Assembly: GCF_900112755.1 (NCBI RefSeq)
Contig: NZ_FOMW01000010.1
Coordinates: forward strand, 62,001-126,000
Direction of reading: 5' to 3'
Length of the DNA stretch: 64,000 nt
Origin: Sulfitobacter brevis
GTDB taxonomy: Bacteria; Pseudomonadota; Alphaproteobacteria; Rhodobacterales; Rhodobacteraceae
Part shown: positions 43,870 through 52,556 of the stretch, piece by piece
Layout: the number at the start of each line of letters is the position of its first letter
How positions within the stretch are numbered: the first letter of the stretch is position 1
Notes under the pieces: generated by a model
Databases searched by the model: none
Seen by the model: only the letters and a program-made list of their open reading frames with translations
Told to the model about the DNA's origin: nothing
Made by a program: the position numbers and the translations under genes

Positions 43870-45528
43870 ATGACAAAAGCCATTGATTTTCAGACCGACC
43901 CGTCAAAGTACCGCCACTGGAAGGTGAGCTATGATGGTCCGGTTGCGAACCTCTATATGGACGTCGATGAAAAAGGCGGTCTGTTTGAGGGCTATGAGCT
44001 GAAGCTGAACAGCTATGACCTTGGCGTTGATATCGAGCTGGCCGATGTGGTGCAGCGGATGCGTTTTGAGCATCCCGAGGTTAAGGTTGTGGTCATGCAA
44101 TCAGCCAAGGAGAAAGTGTTCTGCGCCGGTGCGAACATCCGTATGCTCGGTGGGGCTGCCCATGCGCATAAGGTCAACTTTTGCAAATTCACTAACGAGA
44201 CGCGCAATACCTATGAGGCAGCACTTGCCGACAGCGGGCAAAACTATATCTGCGCGATCAAAGGTGCTTGCGCTGGTGGTGGGTATGAGCTGGCGCTGGC
44301 CTGCAACTACCTGATGCTGACCGACGATAGCACCTCCTCCGTCGCGCTGCCCGAGGTGCCGTTGCTGGCGGTTCTGCCCGGCACAGGCGGCCTGACCCGT
44401 GTGACCGACAAGCGCAAAGTGCGCCGCGATCTGGCCGATGTGTTCTGCTCGATCGAAGAGGGTGTGAAAGGCAAGCGCGCGCTGGATTGGCAGTTGGTCG
44501 ACGAAGTGGTGCCGAACTCCAAGTTTGACGATGTCGTGGTGGAACGGGCCCGCGAAATGGCCGCGAAAACCGACAAGGCTGATGTGGCCAAAGGCATTGA
44601 ACTCACCCCGATCAGCCGCACCTTCTCGGACGATGGCGTGACCTATACCTGCGTCGAGGTTACCTTGCACCGCGAAGGCCGCCGCGCGACGGTCACGATC
44701 AAAGGTCCGGACGCCGATGCGCTGGGCGACATGGAGGCCTTCACCGCCGAGGGTGCCAACAACTGGATCCTGCGTTGTGCGCGTGAGCTGGACGACGCCA
44801 TCCTGCACCTGCGCAACAACGAAAAAGAACTTGGCCTGATCGAATTCCAGACCCAAGGCGACCCTGAAAAGCTGATCGCCCATGAGGCGCTGCTGCTGGG
44901 CAACAAAGATCACTGGCTGGCCAACGAGGTGCTGCAATACTGGAAGCGTCTGCTCAAGCGGATCGACATGACCTCACGCTCGCTGGTCGCAATTGTCGAG
45001 CATGGCTCGTGCTATGCAGGCCCGCTGGCAGAGCTGCTCTGGTCCGCCGACCGCAGCTATATGATGCTGGAAGAATTCGACGGCGACAACCGCCACATGG
45101 CGACGGTCACCCTGTCTCAGGGCAACTTTGGCACCTACCCGATGGGCAATGACCTGACCCGTCTGGAGACCCGTTTTCTCGGCGCCCCCGAGCAGGTTGA
45201 AAAGCTGAAAGGCTCGATCGGCGACGCGTTGGAGGCTGATGCGGCTGACGAGCTTGGGTTGGTCACCTACATTTACGACGACATCGACTGGGAAGACGAA
45301 GTGCGTCTGTTCATGGAAGAGCGCGCCAGCTTTAGCCCTGATGCGATGACGGGGATGGAAGCGAACCTGCGCTTTGCTGGCCCCGAAACGATGGAAACCC
45401 GTATTTTCGGACGCCTGACCGCGTGGCAGAACTGGATTTTCCAGCGCCCCAATGCGGTGGGCGAAGAGGGCGCGCTGCAACGCTACGGCAGCGGAGTGCG
45501 CGGCAAATACAACATGGAGCGTGTGTAA
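43870..45528 (+). CDS. boxC: 2,3-epoxybenzoyl-CoA dihydrolase BoxC
   Basis: A 552-residue crotonase-fold enzyme that opens the ring of 2,3-epoxybenzoyl-CoA, giving 3,4-dehydroadipyl-CoA semialdehyde and formate. The first crotonase half has VVVMQSAKEKVFCAGANIRM and GACAGGGYELALACNYLML with LPEVPLLAVLPGTGGLTRV; the second half has LVAIVEHGSCYAGPLAELLW. The doubled crotonase architecture and length fit BoxC. The start at 43870 has GGGAGGAG ten bases upstream. boxB follows after 78 bases. Confidence 0.97.
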   Translation: MTKAIDFQTDPSKYRHWKVSYDGPVANLYMDVDEKGGLFEGYELKLNSYDLGVDIELADVVQRMRFEHPEVKVVVMQSAKEKVFCAGANIRMLGGAAHAHKVNFCKFTNETRNTYEAALADSGQNYICAIKGACAGGGYELALACNYLMLTDDSTSSVALPEVPLLAVLPGTGGLTRVTDKRKVRRDLADVFCSIEEGVKGKRALDWQLVDEVVPNSKFDDVVVERAREMAAKTDKADVAKGIELTPISRTFSDDGVTYTCVEVTLHREGRRATVTIKGPDADALGDMEAFTAEGANNWILRCARELDDAILHLRNNEKELGLIEFQTQGDPEKLIAHEALLLGNKDHWLANEVLQYWKRLLKRIDMTSRSLVAIVEHGSCYAGPLAELLWSADRSYMMLEEFDGDNRHMATVTLSQGNFGTYPMGNDLTRLETRFLGAPEQVEKLKGSIGDALEADAADELGLVTYIYDDIDWEDEVRLFMEERASFSPDAMTGMEANLRFAGPETMETRIFGRLTAWQNWIFQRPNAVGEEGALQRYGSGVRGKYNMERV

Positions 45529-45606
45529 AGCACGGCAATGGGCCACACCCTCCGGCGCGCAATGCGGCGGAAGGGACAGCGCCCGCGGTTATTGGGAGAT
45601 TACCAA

Positions 45607-47058
45607 ATGCTCGATCTGATCAACGTAAGCTACGACACTCAAATCCCGAATAATGTCGGGCTGTCCGAGGACAAGAAGGTGCTGAAAGCGCTGGAAAAAT
45701 GGCACCCCGGCTACATCAACTGGTGGAACGACCTGATCCCGCAGAATTTTCAGGAATCGATGGTTTATCTGCGCACCGCCGTGTCGGTTGACCCCAAAGG
45801 TTGGGCCAAATTCGACTATGTGAAGATGCCCGAATACCGGTGGGGTGTTTTGCTGGCCCCCGCTGTCGAAGATCGCAAAATCCCGATGGGCGAGCACCTT
45901 GGTGAACCTGCGTGGCAGGAAGTGCCAGGCGAATACCGCAACATGCTCAAGCGTCTGATCGTCATTCAGGGTGACACCGAGCCGGGATCGGTCGAACAAC
46001 AGCGGTTTTTGGGCCTCACAGCGCCCTCGCTTTACGACATGCGCAACCTGTTTCAGGTCAACGTTGAAGAGGGCCGCCACCTTTGGGCGATGGTCTATCT
46101 GCTGCAAAAATACTTTGGCCGCGACGGCCGCGAAGAGGCCGATGATCTGTTGGTCCGGTCCTCGGGGTCCGATGACAGCCCGCGGATGTTGGGTGCGTTC
46201 AACGAGGAGACGCCGGATTGGCTGTCGTTCTTCATGTTCACCTACTTCACCGACCGTGACGGCAAGATGCAGCTTGAAAGCCTTGCGCAGTCCGGTTTCG
46301 ACCCGCTGTCACGCACATGTCGCTTTATGCTGACCGAAGAAGCGCACCACATGTTTGTGGGCGAAACCGGTGTGGGTCGCACCATTCAGGCGACCCTTGA
46401 GGCGATGGCAAAGCATGGCATCACCGACCCCTATGACATCAATAAGATCCGCGATCTTGGCGTCATCGACCTGCCGACGATGCAGAAAAAGCTGAACCTG
46501 CATTATACGCTGTCGCTTGATCTGTTTGGTCAGGAAGTCTCCACCAACGCCGCCAACGCCTTCAACTCGGGCGTCAAAGGCCGCTATATGGAGCAGCGGA
46601 TCGACGACGATCACAAGCTGCAAAACGATACCTATGCCGTCACCTCGATCAAGGACGGCAAAATTGTTACCGAAGATGTGCCTGCCCTGACCGCAATCAA
46701 TATGCGTCTGCGTGATGATTATGTTCGTGATGCTGCGGGTGGTGTAGGCCGCTGGAACAAGCAAATCGAAAAGGCTGGCGTGAACTTCCAGTTCAAGATG
46801 CCGCACGAAGGCTTCCACCGTCAGATCGGCGTGTTCAGCGCTGTGGCGGTAGACCCCGACGGGCAGATCATCTCGGCTGAGGAGTTCCAGAAGCGTCAGG
46901 ATGAATGGCTGCCGACCAAGGCGGATGGCGACTATATCCAGTCGCTGATGAAGCCCTGCTACGAGCCCGGCAAATACGCCAGCTGGATCGCCGCGCCCAA
47001 GGTCGGCATCGACAACAAGCCGGGCGATTTCGAGTATGTGAAGCTGCATATGGCCTAA
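45607..47058 (+). CDS. boxB: Benzoyl-CoA 2,3-epoxidase subunit BoxB
   Basis: The 483-residue di-iron oxygenase component that epoxidises benzoyl-CoA with O2. Iron ligands are visible as VNVEEGRHLWAMVYLL (Glu and ExxH, about 150) and LTEEAHHMFVGETGVG (ExxH, about 240). The typical start MLDLINVSYDTQIPNNVGLS is found at 45607, preceded by GGGAGA; an upstream ATG at 45538 is rejected. Electrons come from BoxA, encoded 104 bases downstream. Confidence 0.98.
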   Translation: MLDLINVSYDTQIPNNVGLSEDKKVLKALEKWHPGYINWWNDLIPQNFQESMVYLRTAVSVDPKGWAKFDYVKMPEYRWGVLLAPAVEDRKIPMGEHLGEPAWQEVPGEYRNMLKRLIVIQGDTEPGSVEQQRFLGLTAPSLYDMRNLFQVNVEEGRHLWAMVYLLQKYFGRDGREEADDLLVRSSGSDDSPRMLGAFNEETPDWLSFFMFTYFTDRDGKMQLESLAQSGFDPLSRTCRFMLTEEAHHMFVGETGVGRTIQATLEAMAKHGITDPYDINKIRDLGVIDLPTMQKKLNLHYTLSLDLFGQEVSTNAANAFNSGVKGRYMEQRIDDDHKLQNDTYAVTSIKDGKIVTEDVPALTAINMRLRDDYVRDAAGGVGRWNKQIEKAGVNFQFKMPHEGFHRQIGVFSAVAVDPDGQIISAEEFQKRQDEWLPTKADGDYIQSLMKPCYEPGKYASWIAAPKVGIDNKPGDFEYVKLHMA

Positions 47059-47162
47059 AGCTTTGTGCAAGGCGGCGGGGTTGTTCTCTGCCGCCGTGCG
47101 CGCAACACTCAAGGCGGGGCCGACGGTCCGCCTTTTGATTTTGCTGCCGGGGGAGGCCGCTG

Positions 47163-48335
47163 ATGAACGTGCCCATCAAACAACACCTGATTGATCCGGA
47201 AATCTGCATCCGTTGCTATACCTGCGAGATGAGCTGTCCGATCAATGCCATCGAGCATGACGATAACAATGTCGTGGTCAACGTGGATATCTGCAACTTC
47301 TGCATGGATTGCATCCCCGTCTGCCCAACCGGTTCGATCGACGAGTGGCGCGTGGTCGAAACCCCCTATACCCTCGAAGAGCAATACGCGATGGAAGAGC
47401 TGCCCGAGCAGCAGGACATCGAAGCCGCTCCTGAAGAAGAGGCCGGCGCTGACCCGATTGCCGCCCTTCTGGCCGAGGCCCACAAAGGTGCGGGCGGCAA
47501 AGCCCGTGCGCCCGTGTCTGCCGCCAAGGCTGCGGTGAATATGTACAATCTTGGCCGCCCCGCCGCGATGAAGGTGCAGGGCAACTACCGCCTGACCGAC
47601 GACCCCGAACATGACGTGAGGCACATCATTCTTGATCCCGGTGCGCTGCCGTTTCCGGTGCTCGAAGGGCAATCTGTGGGTATTATTCCGCCCGGCACTG
47701 ATGGCGAGGGCAATGCCCATCTGCCCCGGCTCTACTCTATCTCCAGCCCCCGCGACGGCGAGCGGGCGGGCTACCACAACATCTCGCTCACCGTGAAGCG
47801 CGAGGAGGGCGGGCTGGCCTCGAACTACCTGTGCGATCTGGAGCAGGGCGCGAGTGTCAATGTCACCGGCCCGTTCGGCGCAACCTTCCTGATGCCGTCG
47901 CGGTCAGAGGCGCATCTGCTGTTGATCTGTACCGGCACCGGCTCTGCCCCGATGCGGGCGTTTACGATGCAGCGCCAGCGTACCGGCGCGACCGGCGGCA
48001 TGACCATGTTCTTTGGCGCCCGCACGCCTGAAAGCCTGCCGTATTTTGGCCCGCTCAAGAAGGTGCCACAAAATTTGCTGAAGCAACACCTCGTTTTTAG
48101 CCGCCAACCCGGTACGCAGAAAGAATATGTGCAGGACCGTATTCTGGCCGAACAGGACAGCGTCGCGGAATTGCTGGGCAACGAGAACACCCATATCTAC
48201 ATCTGCGGGCTGCGCGGCATGGAAGAGGGCGTCGAGCGTGCAATGACCTCGATCGCCGAAAGCATGGGCGAACAATGGATTGCCCTGCGTGATACGATGC
48301 GCGAAGAAGGCCGGTATCATGTGGAAACCTATTAA
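47163..48335 (+). CDS. boxA: Benzoyl-CoA 2,3-epoxidase subunit BoxA (reductase)
   Basis: A 390-residue NADPH-dependent reductase. An N-terminal two-[4Fe-4S] ferredoxin domain has CIRCYTCEMSCP and CNFCMDCIPVCP (about 18-58). An acidic linker (EELPEQQDIEAAPEEEAG) leads to a ferredoxin-NADP reductase domain with FAD motif RLYSISSP (about 190) and NADP motif LICTGTGSAPMRAF (about 256). It supplies electrons to BoxB. GGGGGAGG precedes the ATG. The stop codon is followed at once by the thioesterase start. Confidence 0.97.
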   Translation: MNVPIKQHLIDPEICIRCYTCEMSCPINAIEHDDNNVVVNVDICNFCMDCIPVCPTGSIDEWRVVETPYTLEEQYAMEELPEQQDIEAAPEEEAGADPIAALLAEAHKGAGGKARAPVSAAKAAVNMYNLGRPAAMKVQGNYRLTDDPEHDVRHIILDPGALPFPVLEGQSVGIIPPGTDGEGNAHLPRLYSISSPRDGERAGYHNISLTVKREEGGLASNYLCDLEQGASVNVTGPFGATFLMPSRSEAHLLLICTGTGSAPMRAFTMQRQRTGATGGMTMFFGARTPESLPYFGPLKKVPQNLLKQHLVFSRQPGTQKEYVQDRILAEQDSVAELLGNENTHIYICGLRGMEEGVERAMTSIAESMGEQWIALRDTMREEGRYHVETY

Positions 48336-48761
48336 ATGACCGACGCACCTTTCGTCCATGAAGTGAACGTGACTTGGGGCGATTGCGACCCTGCGCGCAT
48401 CGCCTACACCGCCCGTTTGCCCTATTTCGCGCTGGATGCGATCAACGCGTGGTGGGAGCATCATTTTGACGGCGATGGCTGGTTCCAGCTCGAGATCGAC
48501 CGTAACATTGGCACGCCCTTTGTGAGCCTTGCCATGGAGTTTCGCAGCCCCGTGACCCCGCGCCACAAACTGCTGTGCGAAACCTATCCGACGCGGCTGG
48601 GTGACAAGTCGATCAGCTTCGGCATGAAGGCGACGCAGAATGGTGTGCTGTGCTTCGAGGGGGCGTTCACTTGCGTCTTCACCATCGCCGATCAGTTCAA
48701 AAGCCAGTCGGCTCCGGCCGAACTACGCAGCGTCATTGAGCCGTTGATCCGCGAGAAATAG
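48336..48761 (+). CDS. Acyl-CoA thioesterase, 4HBT hot-dog fold
   Basis: A 141-residue hot-dog thioesterase. The 4HBT catalytic segment is VTWGDCDPARIAYTARLPYF, with Asp at about residue 17 (GDCDPARIAY), as in 4-hydroxybenzoyl-CoA thioesterase. Placed directly after boxA with no gap, it probably cleaves aromatic CoA esters to protect the CoA pool, which is inference from context and known box clusters. Confidence 0.9.
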   Translation: MTDAPFVHEVNVTWGDCDPARIAYTARLPYFALDAINAWWEHHFDGDGWFQLEIDRNIGTPFVSLAMEFRSPVTPRHKLLCETYPTRLGDKSISFGMKATQNGVLCFEGAFTCVFTIADQFKSQSAPAELRSVIEPLIREK

Positions 48762-48830
48762 TGCATTTTCTTGCCTAAAGGCGTTGATGGCGGGGCATCT
48801 TCGGCTAGACTTGCATTATTGTTCCGCAAG
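48762..48830. promoter_or_regulatory. Possible boxR control sites
   Basis: Between the thioesterase and boxR there is TGCA-N6-TGCC (48762-48775), one base off the proposed BoxR site, and a dyad CTTGC (48810-48814) with GCAAG (48826-48830) just before the boxR start. They could provide autoregulation. Confidence 0.35.
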
Positions 48831-48839
48831 TGAGTGTGT

Positions 48840-49742
48840 ATGGCCGCCGAGACATTGCCCCCCGAAGCCTTGAATGCCGATGACGCCGCCACCCGATTGA
48901 TCGCGCGGCTCGCTGCCCGTGTGGCCGAGGCCCGCAAGGCTCAAGGTCTGCCACGGCGGGTGCTGTCCGAAAAGTCCGGCGTGTCGCCGCGCTATCTGGC
49001 GCAGTTGGAGGCGGGCGAGGGCAATATCTCGGTCATGCTGTTGCAGCGGGTCGCCGCCGCTCTTGATCTTAAGGTCGAGGCGCTTTTGGCCGAAGATACT
49101 CCGATGGATCATGATGCGCAGCGGGTGGCCGAGCTGTATCGGCAGGCCCCGACCCCATTGCAGCAAAAGGTCCGCGGACTTCTGGCACCGCAAAATCCCG
49201 AATTGCTGCGGGCAGGGCGGATTTGTCTGGTCGGGCTGCGCGGGGCGGGTAAATCGACGCTGGGCAAGTTGGCGGGCGAGGCACTGAACATCCCCTTTGT
49301 CGAGCTGAACCAAATTATCGAGGAAGCTGCCGATATGCCGCTGGCGGAGGTAATGGCGTTCTACGGGCAGGACGGCTATCGCAAGATGGAGGCCGAAGCG
49401 TTGGAGACCGTCAGCGCACGCCATGATCGGGTCATTTTGGCGGTGGGCGGCGGCATCGTCGCCGAGCCTGCGACCTATGCGCAAGTGCTGGAGCAGTTTC
49501 ACACGGTCTGGATTCGCACCAGCCCGCCCGAGCATATGCAGCGTGTCCGCGCCCAAGGCGATGTGCGCCCGATGCAGGGCAATCCGGCAGCAATGGCGCA
49601 GCTCAAGGAACTGCTACGGATGCGCACGCCGCTTTATAATCAGGCCGAGGCGCAGGTGAACACCGCCAATCGCGCTGTGCGGTCCTCACTGAACGATCTG
49701 CTCACGGTTGTCGCCAAACTCCGTTTCCTCGACCCCGCATGA
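48840..49742 (+). CDS. boxR: BoxR: XRE-type regulator fused to a shikimate-kinase-like domain
   Basis: A 300-residue regulator. An N-terminal helix-turn-helix of the Cro/CI type (about 18-80: RVLSEKSGVSPRYLAQLEAG, then NISVMLLQRVAAALDLKVEA) is joined by a linker to a domain like shikimate kinase (about 118-285) with an intact P-loop, LVGLRGAGKSTLGKLAG, and VILAVGGGIVAEPATY. In characterised BoxR/BzdR proteins the kinase-like domain binds benzoyl-CoA as inducer. The ATG at 48840 is used; GTG at 48834 would add two residues. The stop overlaps the next ATG by four bases. Confidence 0.95.
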   Translation: MAAETLPPEALNADDAATRLIARLAARVAEARKAQGLPRRVLSEKSGVSPRYLAQLEAGEGNISVMLLQRVAAALDLKVEALLAEDTPMDHDAQRVAELYRQAPTPLQQKVRGLLAPQNPELLRAGRICLVGLRGAGKSTLGKLAGEALNIPFVELNQIIEEAADMPLAEVMAFYGQDGYRKMEAEALETVSARHDRVILAVGGGIVAEPATYAQVLEQFHTVWIRTSPPEHMQRVRAQGDVRPMQGNPAAMAQLKELLRMRTPLYNQAEAQVNTANRAVRSSLNDLLTVVAKLRFLDPA

Positions 49743-50242
49743 GCGATCCGGCGCAATTGGCGGCGGTGCAGGATGCTTTCTGGCTAGCTGGCGAACACTT
49801 GATGCTACACCACACCAACCCGTGGGAGCTGGACGAGGCGTTAACCGCTTGGGGCTATGGTGTCGGACCGTGTGAAGCGCAGGATCTCATCGGTCTGGAT
49901 AAGGTACTGGCGCGGCAACGAGAGCGTCCCGTGCCGGTCCTGCCGCGCATGGTCGCCGAAGGGCGCATGGGCAAAATTGGCGGCGTCGGGTTCTACCGCT
50001 ATCCCGGAGGCGGCGGTGCGGTGATCGACCCGCTGATCGAAGACCTGATCCGTGAGGAGGCATGGTTTGCCAAGATCACACGGGCGGAGCGCGGAGATGA
50101 AGCGCTGGTGGCGGCGATGAACGCTGCTTTGGCGCAGGCCCGTGCGCAAGCAGTGGCAAGTGGCCTGTCGGAGCGGGAGGCGGATGCGTTGTTGGTCAAG
50201 GCCGTACATTTCCCCGCAGGTCGTTCATTGACCCCCGCGTAG
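49739..50242 (+). CDS. Stand-alone 3-hydroxyacyl-CoA dehydrogenase C-terminal domain
   Basis: A 167-residue protein that matches only the helical C-terminal dimerisation and substrate part of 3-hydroxyacyl-CoA dehydrogenases: DEALTAWGYGVGPCEAQDLI, then GRMGKIGGVGFYRYPGGGG (the GRxGxKxGxGFY motif). The Rossmann domain with the GxGxxG NAD site and the catalytic His-Glu pair is absent, and no leftover of it is seen upstream, where the gene starts inside the boxR stop codon. It may work with another protein or in beta-oxidation after ring cleavage; function is open. Confidence 0.82.
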   Translation: MSDPAQLAAVQDAFWLAGEHLMLHHTNPWELDEALTAWGYGVGPCEAQDLIGLDKVLARQRERPVPVLPRMVAEGRMGKIGGVGFYRYPGGGGAVIDPLIEDLIREEAWFAKITRAERGDEALVAAMNAALAQARAQAVASGLSEREADALLVKAVHFPAGRSLTPA

Positions 50243-50265
50243 AAAACCAGCACGCCCCATGAAAA

Positions 50266-50295
50266 AGGGCCGCGACATGCGCGGCCCTCTCTCAT
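50266..50295. terminator. Bidirectional terminator between the box cluster and the binding-protein gene
   Basis: AGGGCCGCG (50266-50274) and CGCGGCCCT (50280-50288) enclose a five-base loop. Read on the minus strand the hairpin ends in CCCTTTTTC, strong for the binding-protein gene; on the plus strand it is followed by a weaker CTCTCATTTT. Confidence 0.85.
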
Positions 50296-50312
50296 TTTAA
50301 CTCGTCAGAAGC

Positions 50313-51986
50313 TTAGGCAGACCACGCCAGACGTGCGGGATGAATCTCGTAGGAGATATGGTGCGCGCCGCCGTTCAATCCGTCTTTGGTGTGGTTATAA
50401 AGCGACTGCCAATAGGCCTGAATGGTCACGCCTTCTTCCTTGATCAATTCGGCCATCGGGGCGGCCAGCGCTTTGCGCTTCTCAAGGTTCGGCTCTGCCA
50501 GTGCGTTGGTCAGCATCTCGTCAAACTGGGCGTTGGACCAGCCGAACTCGTTCCACGCTTCGCCTGAACGATAGGCCAGCGCCCAAATTTGGACGCCCAA
50601 GGGGCGGTGGTTCCAGTTGGTCGAGGAGAACGGGTATTTCGTCCAGTCGTTCCAGAAGGTCGAACCCGGCAGGATCGTCCGCTTCACCTTGATGCCCGCA
50701 TCGCGCAACTGGGCCGCAACTGCATCGGTGGTGTTTTTGCGGTAGTCATCGTCGATCGAGATCAGCTCATGCTCGAAATCAGCCATGCCGGCTTCGTCCA
50801 TCAGCGCCTTGGCGCCTGCGGGGTCGAATTTGGCAGCAGAGGTTTCGACATACTCAGGGTGCATCGGGCCAAGATGGTCGTTATTGGCGACGATACCGTT
50901 GCTGTTATAGCCCAGCTCCAACACGATAGCATTGTCCACGGCCATTGAAAGGGCCTGACGGACGCGCTTGTCTTCATAAGGCTTCTTGCCGTCGACTTCG
51001 GCCAACTGGTTGGGGCGGATGATCACGGTGGCACCGGTCGCGATGGTGTTTTCGTTCCAGCCGTCCAGGGTGTTGAAGATGTCGATATATTCGCCGACGA
51101 TGTCATAGGTCATGTCGATTTCATCAGCTTCGGCAGCCGCGACAAAGGCCGACGGGTCGGTGCCGTAGTCGACATATTCCAGACGGTCGATATAGGGCCC
51201 GCCATACACCTCTGTGCCCCACCATGTGTGATCGGCGTTCTTAACCAGCACGGCCTTTACGCCAACTTCATGGGATTCGGTCAGGTAGGGGCCGGTGCCG
51301 ACAGCGTTCTGAATATCATCGACATTGAAGCTGCTGTGGGTGATCGCCGCCGGATAATCGGCAAGGCCAGGGATCAGCGAGATATCGGGGTGCGGCAGCT
51401 TGAGCAGGACGGTGTGATCGTCCGTCGCCGTGATAGCACCTTCGATGGCTTTCTCGGTGGTCTCGTCGATCAGCACGGCAAAGCGGCCAGCCATGGAATT
51501 GCCTTCGACCTTCTTGTCACACCAGCCTTCGATGTTGCGTACAACGTCGGCAGCGGTGAAGTCGTCGCCATTGTTCCACTTGACGCCCTTGCGGACATTC
51601 AGCGTGTATTCGGTGGCGTCGTCGTTAATCTCCCAGCTTTCCAGAAGTGCGGGCGTGAATGTCCCGTCATTTTCATAGATCGCGAGATATTCCAGATAGC
51701 CACGGGTAAAGTTCGCGATTTGCGACCAGTCATAGGTGCGGGGGTCTTTCAGCGCACGGACTTCCATCAAGCAGCGCACGGTGCCGCCTTCTTTCATGCT
51801 GGCGTGGGAGGCTGCCTGTGCCGGTGCTGCCATGCCGATCATCGAATAGGCCGTCGCGGCGGTGGCGCCAAAAGCACTGGCCAGCGCAAGGAACTCGCGG
51901 CGGTTGACCGGATCTTGCTTGGCGGCCTCGGCCGAGTCCAGGATGGACTGTGGCAGGGGCTTACCGGTACGTGTCAGAAAATCCAT
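50313..51986 (-). CDS. Tat-exported family 5 ABC transporter substrate-binding protein (orphan)
   Basis: A 557-residue periplasmic binding protein of the peptide/nickel family. The long N-terminus ends in a twin-arginine signal ([20 protein letters not shown]) before cleavage around AQA (about residue 58). The mature part has [20 protein letters not shown] and [20 protein letters not shown], typical of family 5. No permease or ATPase gene adjoins it: a terminator lies downstream and a 372-base gap upstream. It may serve a transporter encoded elsewhere. Confidence 0.92.
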   Translation of the reverse strand: MDFLTRTGKPLPQSILDSAEAAKQDPVNRREFLALASAFGATAATAYSMIGMAAPAQAASHASMKEGGTVRCLMEVRALKDPRTYDWSQIANFTRGYLEYLAIYENDGTFTPALLESWEINDDATEYTLNVRKGVKWNNGDDFTAADVVRNIEGWCDKKVEGNSMAGRFAVLIDETTEKAIEGAITATDDHTVLLKLPHPDISLIPGLADYPAAITHSSFNVDDIQNAVGTGPYLTESHEVGVKAVLVKNADHTWWGTEVYGGPYIDRLEYVDYGTDPSAFVAAAEADEIDMTYDIVGEYIDIFNTLDGWNENTIATGATVIIRPNQLAEVDGKKPYEDKRVRQALSMAVDNAIVLELGYNSNGIVANNDHLGPMHPEYVETSAAKFDPAGAKALMDEAGMADFEHELISIDDDYRKNTTDAVAAQLRDAGIKVKRTILPGSTFWNDWTKYPFSSTNWNHRPLGVQIWALAYRSGEAWNEFGWSNAQFDEMLTNALAEPNLEKRKALAAPMAELIKEEGVTIQAYWQSLYNHTKDGLNGGAHHISYEIHPARLAWSA

Positions 51987-52358
51987 GTTCTTCCTCTCTG
52001 TTGACGCGGACAGCGTGGGCCGCCGCGCGGGGACGCCATTATTTGGGCGTCAGGTGATACAGTTAGCCTGTTTTTGTTGCAGCTTCCCTCACGGGGCGCA
52101 TGCAAGAGTGTCAGTCACGGGGGCGGGGGGCGTCAAGCCCATGGTGCAAAGTTGTCCACATGGCCTAAACGCATCGCTGAACTGGACTGATACCAGCGGA
52201 AACAGGGGATTTGCGGTTCTTATACAATAAGTTGCACGTGAAACATCGGCGCTATTTTCTGATAGTCCGCGCCGTCGCGACCGGTTTGAGCGGTGCGCGG
52301 CGGGGTGGGGCAGCCAGAAGCGACGAATCTTTAGTTTCGGTGCGGAGCGGCGTGCGGC
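51987..52358. other. Upstream region of the orphan binding-protein gene
   Basis: No gene is evident in these 372 bases. A short hairpin (GACGCC 52032-52037, GGCGTC 52046-52051) would lie in the 5' leader of the minus-strand binding-protein mRNA. An AT-rich patch at about 52215-52260 reads TATAAG on the minus strand and is the likely promoter area. Confidence 0.4.
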
Positions 52359-52553
52359 CTAGCCGGTAGCGTCTTTTCGGGCCGCTTTTAGCAGGATTGC
52401 AAGCCGCGCCAGATCGCCGATCTCATTGGCCATGATCAGCACCAGACGGGCATTGAGCGCGTGGCTCTGGCTCTCGCTCAGCCCGTCGTGGGTGGCAATG
52501 AGTGCGGCATAGAAATCATCACCCGTCGCGCCGAGGTTGTCTTTCAGGTCCAT
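52359..52553 (-). CDS. DUF2783 domain protein
   Basis: A 64-residue, mostly helical cytoplasmic protein (MDLKDNLGATGDDFYAALIA, then SHALNARLVLIMANEIGDLA) of the DUF2783 family. It starts three bases after the FAD monooxygenase gene, the usual partner, and closes the homogentisate operon. The constant pairing suggests a small accessory subunit or stabiliser of the monooxygenase; this has not been shown as far as I know. Confidence 0.85.
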   Translation of the reverse strand: MDLKDNLGATGDDFYAALIATHDGLSESQSHALNARLVLIMANEIGDLARLAILLKAARKDATG

Positions 52554-52556
52554 GTC

